DNA from: a bacterium
GTDB lineage: Bacteria > Chloroflexota > Dormibacteria > UBA8260 > Bog-877
Direction of reading: 5' to 3'
DNA: 7,507 nucleotides
Assembly (NCBI GenBank): GCA_021791455.1
Contig: JAJYWM010000086.1
Coordinates: 1-7,507, forward strand
Positions 1 to 4,940 of this stretch are shown in pieces. Under the pieces are notes generated by a model that saw only the letters and a program-made list of their open reading frames with translations, ran no database searches and was not told the DNA's origin. The translations under genes and the position numbers were made by a program. The number at the start of each line of letters is the position of its first letter. Within the stretch, counting starts at the first letter, position 1.

Positions 1-397
1 TGGTGGCGACCGTGACGGGCGGGGCCATCAGCCGTGCCACCTGGTAGTTGTGCTGGAGCGCGTAGGCCTTGGGCCCGATCTCACAGAACAGCAGGACCAG
101 CACGGAGAGGGCAACGGCTGACCAGAACCCGGCGCCGGTCCCGAAGTGGAGAGCCGCCAGCAGGGTTGCCGAGGATGATGCCAGCATCAGAGCTAAGGTG
201 TTGGTGACCAGGATCGCCCCGAGATAGCCTCCGGGATTGGCGTGCAGGCGCTCTATCTGCAGGGCCCGCCTGTCCCCTTCCTCGGCCCTCGCGCGCACCC
301 GGAACCTGCTGACCGAGGTGAGCGAGGTCTCCGCGGTTGCGGAGAGCGCCGCCAGAATGAGCGCCACCACCAGAACCGCTATCAGCCAGACGGTCAT
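1..397 (-). CDS. CNNM-domain (DUF21) HlyC/CorC-family membrane protein, N-terminal part
   Basis: This is the first 132 codons of a gene that runs off the left edge of the window. The product starts MTVWLIAVLVVALILAAL, a membrane helix. This is followed by the family pattern S-A-T-A-E-T-S-L-T-S-V-S-R and then an R-A-E-E-G-D-R-R-A stretch. A second hydrophobic region follows around L-V-T-N-T-L-A-L-M-L-A, and a third ends in F-C-E-I-G-P-K-A-Y-A, matching the E-x-x-P-K signature of the CNNM domain. Full members carry three or four helices, a CBS pair and a CorC_HlyC domain, and are linked to Mg2+/Co2+ export or efflux control; those later domains lie outside the window. The start is ATG with only a weak GGTGGGA ribosome site. 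The 167 bp separating it from prs suggests its own promoter. Family assignment is firm; the ion transported is not known. Confidence 0.85.
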   Translation of the reverse strand, partial: MTVWLIAVLVVALILAALSATAETSLTSVSRFRVRARAEEGDRRALQIERLHANPGGYLGAILVTNTLALMLASSSATLLAALHFGTGAGFWSAVALSVLVLLFCEIGPKAYALQHNYQVARLMAPPVTVAT

Positions 398-564
398 GTT
401 GGTAGTCCCACCGGGCTCAAGGGGGCCATCGTTGGCGTGTTTGTCTCACACTTGGCTGCGCAGCGGAGGAGGCCGCGGTTGGGGGCGCGGCGCCAAGGTC
501 TGCGTAATCGACCCGGGGGTGAGCCAGCGCCCATCTTCGCCTTGAGTTTAGCAGCCGGATTCAA
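398..564. other. Intergenic region between prs and the CNNM gene
   Basis: These 167 bp hold no convincing open frame or tRNA. I looked for a factor-independent terminator after prs and found only short GC palindromes, such as GCTGCGCAGC at 455-464 and GGCGCC near 488-494, with no T-run. The one recognisable signal is an extended -10 box just after the prs stop (separate entry). Confidence 0.5.
545..553 (-). promoter_or_regulatory. Possible extended -10 promoter of the CNNM gene
   Basis: On the minus strand the sequence TGCTAAACT fits the extended -10 form TGn-TAnnnT. It lies 12 bp past the prs stop codon. No good -35 hexamer is seen 16-18 bp upstream, which is normal for extended -10 promoters. 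It would give a 5' leader of about 140 nt before the CNNM start. Support is weak because such short matches arise by chance. Confidence 0.25.
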
Positions 565-1518
565 CTACCGAAACAGCGCGGATACCGACCTGCCTTCGTG
601 AATCCGGACGATCGCCTCCGCGATCAAGGGGGCGACGGATACCTGGCTGACCTTGTCGTTGCGGGCCGCGTCCGACGACAGCGGGATGGTGTCGGTCACC
701 ACCACCTCGTCGACGAACGCCTCGGTCAGCCGATCGAGCGAGCCTGCGCTCAGAACCCCGTGGGTCGCCAGCACGTCGACCGACCGGGCCCCTCCCTCCT
801 TGAGGGCGTGGGCCGCCCCCGCCAGGGTGGACGCCGTGGATATGAGGTCGTCAACGACGACGCAGGTGCTGTCCTGGACATCTCCGATGACGTTCAGCAC
901 CTCGACGTCGTCGTCCCTGGGGCGACGCTTGTCGATTATCGCCAGCGGCGACTCCAGCAACCTGGCGATGGCACGCGCCCGCGCGGTGCCGCCCACATCG
1001 GGAGAGACCACCACGATCGGCTGACGCCCGTGCCGGGAACGCACATGACTGGCCAGGATCTTGCTCGCAGTGAGAGCGTCCACCGGGATGTCGAAGAATC
1101 CCTGGATGGCTTCGGCGTGGAGGTCGAGCACGATCATGCGCTCCGCTCCGGCCACCTGGAGGAAGTTGGCCATCAGCTTGGCGGATATGGGATCGCGCGC
1201 TCTGGTCTTCTTCTCCTTGCGCTGATATCCGTAGTAGGGAAGAACGGCGTTGATGCGAGCCGCGCTGGCCCGGCGCAGAGCGTCCAGAATCACGAAGAGC
1301 TCCATGTAGTTGTCGTTCACCGGCGGGCAGGTGGGCTGGATCACGAAGACGTCGTGGCCACGCACGGACTCCCCGATGCGGACGTCGAACTCACCGTCCG
1401 CGAAGCGGGTGATCTCCATCGGCGCCAGCGCCACCCCAACCTCCTCGGATATGCGCCGTCCCAGCTCGGGGTTGGCCGTCCCGCAGAGCAACATCAGGGG
1501 CCCGTCGGCACCCCTCAC
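565..1518 (-). CDS. prs: Ribose-phosphate pyrophosphokinase (PRPP synthetase)
   Basis: A cytoplasmic enzyme that transfers pyrophosphate from ATP to ribose 5-phosphate, making PRPP for purine, pyrimidine, His, Trp and NAD synthesis. The 317 residues match the family length (about 310-320). Visible landmarks: T-R-F-A-D-G-E-F near residue 37-44, N-D-N-Y-M-E-L near 68-74, the flexible loop Y-G-Y-Q-R-K-E-K-K at 96-104, metal/catalytic D-L-H-A at 132-135 (His134), S-P-D-V-G-G-T-A-R at 172-180, I-D-K-R-R-P at 195-200 (catalytic Lys197) and the ribose-phosphate loop V-D-D-L-I-S-T-A-S-T-L at 222-232. The flexible loop has K-E where most bacterial enzymes have Q-D, and the phosphate loop reads TAST instead of TGGT. 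The GTG start overlaps the glmU stop (GTGA) and has a strong GGAGGAGGAG site; an ATG eight codons later has no ribosome site. The glmU-prs order is common in Gram-positive bacteria. Confidence 0.96.
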   Translation of the reverse strand: MRGADGPLMLLCGTANPELGRRISEEVGVALAPMEITRFADGEFDVRIGESVRGHDVFVIQPTCPPVNDNYMELFVILDALRRASAARINAVLPYYGYQRKEKKTRARDPISAKLMANFLQVAGAERMIVLDLHAEAIQGFFDIPVDALTASKILASHVRSRHGRQPIVVVSPDVGGTARARAIARLLESPLAIIDKRRPRDDDVEVLNVIGDVQDSTCVVVDDLISTASTLAGAAHALKEGGARSVDVLATHGVLSAGSLDRLTEAFVDEVVVTDTIPLSSDAARNDKVSQVSVAPLIAEAIVRIHEGRSVSALFR

Positions 1519-2918
1519 CCCTCCTCCTCCCGGGCCACATCAGCCACCGGCCGAGTGTCAGGTCTGTGCCGAGCCGACCACCCTGGCAGGTTGCGCTGGG
1601 GGCTCCGCGCAACTCCCAAAGCGCCGTCTGGAACGTCGCTGGTGAGCACCGAGCCCGCTCCCGTGTAGGCCCCCTTGCCCACCCGGATCGGGGCCACCAG
1701 GATGGTGTCGCTGCCGAGCCTGGCTCCGTCCTCAACGACGGTCCTGTGCTTGGCGCGCCCGTCGAAATTGGCCGTGATGGTGCCCGCACCCACGTTCACA
1801 TCGTCTCCCAGTTCAGCGTCGCCCACATAACTCAGGTGCGGCACCTGGCTTCCGACTCCGATCCTGCTCCGCACCACCTCGGTGAAGGTGCCAAGGTGGC
1901 TGTGCCTTCCAAGCTGCGTCCCCGGGCGGACCCGGTTGAACGGCCCCACATCCACCTCGTCGTCCAGCTTACAGCCTCGCAGGACGGAACGGCCGATGCG
2001 GCAACCGTCCCCGATCTCGCACGAGTCCAACTCGGCGAAGGGCCCCAGCTCACACCGCTCCCCGACCTTGGTGGCGCCCCGCAGGACCGTGCCCGGGTGG
2101 ATCGTGGTATCCCTGCCAACCTGGACCTCACAGTCGACCCAGGTCGACCCGGGGTCGACCACGGTGACCCCCGACAGCATCAGGCGCCGCAGGGTCCTCT
2201 GGCGCATGGCGGCCTCCGCCGCCGCCAGCTGCACGCGGTCGTTGACCTGGAGCACCTCCTCCTCGCTGGGAGCATGCACCAGGCAGACCTCCCCCGGATG
2301 GTTCTGAGGCACCCAGCTCAGATACAGCTCCTGTTGGGAGTTTGCCGTTGAGATGCGACTCAGCACCTCCCACAGCTCCGGAAGGCTGAAGACATAGAGA
2401 CCGCCGTTCACCTCGGCCGGACCCGTCCTCCTGCTGTCATCGGCCGCCTCCACGATCCCGATCAGGCGACCCGTCGCGTCTCGTTCGATCCGGCCGTAGG
2501 AGGAGGGATCCCGGGCCAAGGCGGTGAGCACGGTGGCCGCCGCTCCGGATGCGCGGTGGGCGGCAAGCAGGTTGGTCACGGTCTCGTAAGAGACCAGGGG
2601 CATGTCGGCCGGCAGCACCAACACGTTCTCGCAGGTGCCCAAAGCGGCCCTGGCCGCCAAGAGAGCGTCGCCAGTTCCTCGCGGCTGTGGCTGGACCGCG
2701 GCCACCGCCCTGCCCTGGAGATGGCGCTCCAGCTCGGGGTCGTCGGCGGGCACGACCACAATCGGCAGCTCGGCTCCCGCGGCGCGTGCCGCCCGCAGGA
2801 CATGCTCGATCATGGGCAGTCCACCAACCTGGTGAAGGGGCTTGGACAGCGAGGACCGCATCCTGTTACCCCGCCCCCCGGCGAGGATCACCGCGCGCGC
2901 GAATGTGCCTTCAGCCAA
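1515..2918 (-). CDS. glmU: Bifunctional GlcNAc-1-P uridyltransferase / GlcN-1-P acetyltransferase
   Basis: Makes UDP-GlcNAc for peptidoglycan in two steps: acetylation of glucosamine 1-phosphate (C-terminal domain), then uridylyl transfer (N-terminal domain). Length 467 is usual. N-terminal domain (about 1-232): nucleotide motif L-A-G-G-R-G-N-R-M at 12-20 with Lys26, G-T-G-D-A at 81-85, metal-binding Asp105 in P-A-D-M-P, V-N-G-G-L-Y near 170-175, and N-D-R at 226-228. C-terminal left-handed beta-helix (about 250-450): hexapeptide repeats, R-P-G near 331-333, catalytic His361 in H-L-S-Y-V-G-D, N-V-G-A-G-T-I-T-A-N-F-D-G at 375-387, Lys390 and A-R-S-P-Q near 437-441. Unusual points: LAGGRGNRM rather than LAAGxGTRM, Ser25 for the normal Pro before the Lys, and Val349 where E. 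coli has the substrate-binding Lys351. The start is TTG behind GAGGTGGAG; no better in-frame start is near. Overlaps prs by 4 bp. Confidence 0.94.
   Translation of the reverse strand: MAEGTFARAVILAGGRGNRMRSSLSKPLHQVGGLPMIEHVLRAARAAGAELPIVVVPADDPELERHLQGRAVAAVQPQPRGTGDALLAARAALGTCENVLVLPADMPLVSYETVTNLLAAHRASGAAATVLTALARDPSSYGRIERDATGRLIGIVEAADDSRRTGPAEVNGGLYVFSLPELWEVLSRISTANSQQELYLSWVPQNHPGEVCLVHAPSEEEVLQVNDRVQLAAAEAAMRQRTLRRLMLSGVTVVDPGSTWVDCEVQVGRDTTIHPGTVLRGATKVGERCELGPFAELDSCEIGDGCRIGRSVLRGCKLDDEVDVGPFNRVRPGTQLGRHSHLGTFTEVVRSRIGVGSQVPHLSYVGDAELGDDVNVGAGTITANFDGRAKHRTVVEDGARLGSDTILVAPIRVGKGAYTGAGSVLTSDVPDGALGVARSPQRNLPGWSARHRPDTRPVADVAREEEG
1521..1530 (-). promoter_or_regulatory. Ribosome binding site of prs
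   Basis: On the minus strand GGAGGAGGAG lies inside the last codons of glmU (Glu-Glu-Glu) and ends 2 bp before the GTG; counted from its first GGAGG the gap is 7 bp. It fixes the prs start at the GTGA overlap and explains the acidic end of GlmU. Confidence 0.8.
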
Positions 2919-2961
2919 TCTCCACCTCGCGGATGGTCAGGACCGGTCCGGCCGGATGGGG

Positions 2962-2970
2962 AGTATACCA
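2962..2970 (-). promoter_or_regulatory. Extended -10 promoter of glmU-prs
   Basis: On the minus strand TGGTATACT matches TGn plus a near-perfect -10 hexamer TATACT, one of very few AT-rich spots in this GC-rich region. It lies 26 bp past the stop of the cytochrome module and would give a leader of about 35-40 nt before the glmU TTG. No clear -35 is seen at 16-18 bp. The leader contains a perfect 10-bp palindrome GGACCGGTCC at 2940-2949, of unknown meaning. Suggests glmU-prs has its own start of transcription rather than depending on the cytochrome genes. Confidence 0.55.
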
Positions 2971-2995
2971 ACGGCCAGGGCGGGAGAGACCGGGG

Positions 2996-3973
2996 TCAGG
3001 GTCCCTTTGAGCGCCTCCCCGACGAACGCAGCAGCGCGTAGTGCTCGCGCCACACCAGCTGGGGAAGGTGGAGCCACGCCGGCAGGTCGCGAAGACCCGG
3101 GATGAACGGCACCAAGACCAGCAGGGTTGAGAGGAACCCCATGATCAACACCACCATGAGATCGGCGTTGGAGGCCGTGGAGAAGGGGGGGATCTGGTAC
3201 CAGAACGTGTAGAGCCATAGCCACGACTGTCCGGGATAGCGCCCGGTCTCGTTCATCATCCCCCATTGGGTTCCATTCAGCTTCTGACTAGCGGCCAGGT
3301 CGGTGAAGTAGTCTCCGTCCCCAAGGAAGAGCAGCGGCCCGGTGTAATTGGTGTCGTAGAACTGCCCGCTCTGCATCAGCAGGGAGTCCAGAGCACCGGA
3401 CCGGGCGTCCTCCAAGAGGCCCTGCATCATCGTGTTGACCGGGCCGTAGGAACCGGTGGGGACGGTCACCGTCGGTCCAACCGACCTGGCTCTCTGCAGG
3501 GCGGCGGCATAGGCGTTGAGCCAGCTGTGCTTCAGGCCCGCGGGGGCCGCCTCGAAGCTGTCCAGGGCCACCTTGAGCTGGGGCCTGCCCACGCTGGCCA
3601 GCCGCAGTGGGGCGAGGACGTCGTCTCGGGCCGGGTCGACCGGCTGGTGGATTCCGGCCCACACCTGGGGTTGTAGCGGGCCCAGGGTCTGGATGGCGCC
3701 GCTGCCGTGGTTGTAGGGCGGGCCGTAGTCGGCGCTGAAGCTGGTGCCCTGCAACTCGGAGGTGGCGGTCTGCAGGAGACCCAACGGTTGGGCCTCCGCC
3801 CAGCTCTGCACGGTCACCGGCGGGACGTCCGGCGATGAGAGGAAGAAGGCCAGGGCCAGGACCACGACCAGCATCACGACCAGCACAACCGAGATCTCCT
3901 TGATCAGGTCGTAGGGAGCGGTCGGGACCCCGCGGTAGTACTCCGCCTGGGACTGGCCCGGGCGCCCGCTCAC
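2996..3973 (-). CDS. Cytochrome b C-terminal-like membrane subunit with a large external insert
   Basis: A 325-residue membrane protein translated right after cytochrome b. Layout: short cytoplasmic start with P-Y-D-L-I-K-E, helix at about 27-45, a polar region of about 205 residues (46-250), a second hydrophobic region at about 251-289, then P-F-I-P-G-L-R-D-L-P and a basic tail. The P-Y-D-L-I-K-E helix and the V-P-F-I-P-G-L-R-D ending resemble helices E and F of the cytochrome b C-terminal part (subunit IV of b6f). The PEWY quinol-site motif is missing; at that place stands P-G-Q-S-W-L-W-L-Y (247-255). No third helix (G) and no CxxCH are present. By cytochrome b topology the insert should face outside, near the quinol-oxidation site; this is inference. 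The insert contains Y-G-P-P-Y-N-H-G (83-90) and W-G-M-M-N-E-T-G (237-244). The GTG start overlaps the previous stop (GTGA) and follows AGGAG by 8 bp. The open frame extends much further upstream, but that part is a shadow of cytochrome b. Confidence 0.8.
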   Translation of the reverse strand: MSGRPGQSQAEYYRGVPTAPYDLIKEISVVLVVMLVVVLALAFFLSSPDVPPVTVQSWAEAQPLGLLQTATSELQGTSFSADYGPPYNHGSGAIQTLGPLQPQVWAGIHQPVDPARDDVLAPLRLASVGRPQLKVALDSFEAAPAGLKHSWLNAYAAALQRARSVGPTVTVPTGSYGPVNTMMQGLLEDARSGALDSLLMQSGQFYDTNYTGPLLFLGDGDYFTDLAASQKLNGTQWGMMNETGRYPGQSWLWLYTFWYQIPPFSTASNADLMVVLIMGFLSTLLVLVPFIPGLRDLPAWLHLPQLVWREHYALLRSSGRRSKGP

Positions 3974-4617
3974 CGCGGCGACTCCTGAGGAGGCCTGACC
4001 ACCCCCTTGCGCCGGACCAGGATCACGTGGAACCCGACCAGGCCGACGACGGCCAGCGGAAACAAAACGACATGCAGTCCGTACATCTGACCGAAGTTGA
4101 GGACGTTGAAGAAGGCGCCGGCTCCGGTCGCGTTGACCGCATCCTTCGCGTTGACCGCGATCCACTGGGAGTCGAAGTTCTGCTGGGAGATGTACCCGGT
4201 GAAGGCGGTCACCACCGCGATCAGGAAGATGACCACTCCCACCATCCAGGTGGCGGCCCGGCCGTCGCGCCAGCCCTGGGCGAAGTACTGGCCCCACAGG
4301 TGCAGCACCATGAAGATGAAGAACATCTGCACGGACCAGAAGTGGACGCTGTTGACGAAATGCCCCTGCGGCGACACGTGCCACCATTGAGGTCCGAAGA
4401 AGGCCAGGATCACCCCACTCGTGACCACCAGGATCAGACAGGCAATGGTCACGACTCCAAAGATGTAGACCCACGAGCCCACGTAGGCCGGCTCCTCGTC
4501 AGGGAGCAGATGCTCCAGAGGCAGCTCCCGCTCCAAGCGACGGCGCACCAGGACGGTCCAGCTGCGGGAGGCGCTAGAACTCTCCTTCGCGGAGGGCCGC
4601 CCGGGCTCACCGCTCAC
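3970..4617 (-). CDS. Cytochrome b, N-terminal b6-type four-helix subunit
   Basis: The heme-b core of a quinol-cytochrome c (bc/b6f-like) complex in the cytoplasmic membrane, moving electrons from quinol across the membrane. The 215 residues match b6-type subunits, which stop after four helices. Helices at about 50-74, 91-112, 124-143 and 180-201. Heme ligands are visible as two His pairs: His92/His106 (13 residues between) and His182/His197 (14 between). The 14-residue gap in the second pair is the spacing of b6 and Gram-positive type proteins; mitochondrial-type cytochrome b has 13. T-G-Y-I-S-Q-Q-N-F-D at 140-149 is the helix C-end region near the quinol site. Cys60 is in helix A, but by hand alignment is not at the position of b6 Cys35. 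The start is GTG, 7 bp after AGGAG, and overlaps the small upstream gene by 11 bp. The symbol qcrB or petB would be a guess. No Rieske or cytochrome c gene is next to it. Confidence 0.93.
   Translation of the reverse strand: MSGEPGRPSAKESSSASRSWTVLVRRRLERELPLEHLLPDEEPAYVGSWVYIFGVVTIACLILVVTSGVILAFFGPQWWHVSPQGHFVNSVHFWSVQMFFIFMVLHLWGQYFAQGWRDGRAATWMVGVVIFLIAVVTAFTGYISQQNFDSQWIAVNAKDAVNATGAGAFFNVLNFGQMYGLHVVLFPLAVVGLVGFHVILVRRKGVVRPPQESPR
3982..3986 (-). promoter_or_regulatory. Ribosome binding site deciding the start of the insert-bearing subunit
   Basis: AGGAG on the minus strand, 8 bp before the GTG at 3973. Because the same frame stays open to 4474, this site and the GTGA overlap are what place the true start at 3973. 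Confidence 0.75.
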
Positions 4618-4774
4618 GATCGCGCTCCTGATAGCTCCGGCGCCGCCGGCTCCGGCCGGGGAACGGCAGGAAGAGCGCCAGCACGAACAGAACGATCATG
4701 AACACGATGACCCCGAGGTTGGGAAGCGAGATCAGGATGAAAGCCCAGTGGAGGTATGGCGCGGGCTGGTTCAT
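4607..4774 (-). CDS. Small membrane protein at the head of the cytochrome b operon
   Basis: A 55-residue protein beginning MNQPAPYLHWAFILISLP. It has one long hydrophobic helix (about 10-38, ending F-L-P-F-P-G) followed by a strongly basic tail with R-S-R-R-R-R, so the tail should sit in the cytoplasm. Its last codons overlap the cytochrome b start by 11 bp, and the cytochrome b ribosome site lies inside it, so translation is probably coupled. The start is ATG, with a weak AGAGGG site 3 bp upstream and AAGGGGA 12 bp upstream. Position, size and single helix suggest a small structural subunit or assembly factor of the cytochrome b complex, like the one-helix subunits of b6f. I do not recognise a named family, and this role is inference. 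No heme motif; the only His is His9 next to Trp10. Confidence 0.75.
   Translation of the reverse strand: MNQPAPYLHWAFILISLPNLGVIVFMIVLFVLALFLPFPGRSRRRRSYQERDRER
4625..4629 (-). promoter_or_regulatory. Ribosome binding site of cytochrome b
   Basis: AGGAG on the minus strand, 7 bp before the GTG at 4617 and within the coding sequence of the small membrane protein. It supports GTG as the start rather than any later codon. Confidence 0.7.
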
Positions 4775-4827
4775 CTACCCTCTGATTCCCCTTCGTGACT
4801 CCGGGCTCGGCTGGCCACCTGCTCTAG

Positions 4828-4840
4828 GACTCTGAGTCTA
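4828..4840 (-). promoter_or_regulatory. Possible -10 box and dyad in front of the cytochrome b operon
   Basis: The region between the divergent operons contains an 11-bp dyad GACTC-T-GAGTC (4828-4838). On the minus strand the overlapping hexamer TAGACT (4835-4840) fits a -10 box and would give a leader of roughly 54 nt before the small gene. No convincing -35 hexamer is present. A dyad overlapping a -10 box and start point is a typical operator arrangement, but no regulator is visible nearby. Confidence 0.25.
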
Positions 4841-4928
4841 CCCTCGAAAGCGGCCCCAAGCACCCGTGGAATCACTTGGTCCCAGTTGGGCAGGACCGGA
4901 AGGGCGGCACGAATTGCTCGGCTCGGAC

Positions 4929-4934
4929 TATGCT
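4929..4934 (+). promoter_or_regulatory. -10 box for a leaderless enoyl-CoA hydratase transcript
   Basis: TATGCT lies exactly 6 bp before the GTG at 4941, so transcription would begin at or next to the start codon. This TAnnnT-N6-start layout is typical of leaderless genes in actinobacteria. It fits the absence of a ribosome binding site there. The same layout occurs before the gene at 6485. Confidence 0.45.
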
Positions 4935-4940
4935 CGAGAG

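Noticed and set aside
455..494. GC palindromes as a terminator after prs
   Set aside because: Stems are short, and no T-run follows on the minus strand. Not enough for a terminator call.
598..1668. Long plus-strand open frame (356 codons) opposite prs and the end of glmU
   Set aside because: It is the mirror of real coding sequence in GC-rich DNA. Its translation is rich in Arg, Gly, His and Asp with no recognisable domain, whereas the minus strand gives clear Prs motifs.
2133..2160. Three GTCGACC copies at 10-11 bp spacing
   Set aside because: They fall in glmU codons for Val-Asp and neighbouring residues at the domain linker. Spacing and context are explained by coding, with no sign of a regulatory array.
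1566..2351. Long plus-strand open frame (261 codons) opposite glmU
   Set aside because: Shadow of glmU. The minus strand carries hexapeptide repeats and all catalytic residues.
3974..4474. Upstream extension of the insert-bearing subunit frame, making a 492-residue protein
   Set aside because: This part lies over cytochrome b in another frame and translates to an Arg/Gly/His-rich product. The ribosome site and GTGA overlap put the start at 3973.
4866..4940. N-terminal 25-codon extension of the crotonase gene
   Set aside because: Third-position G/C is only about half, no homologous segment is expected in the family, and a -10 box lies inside it.
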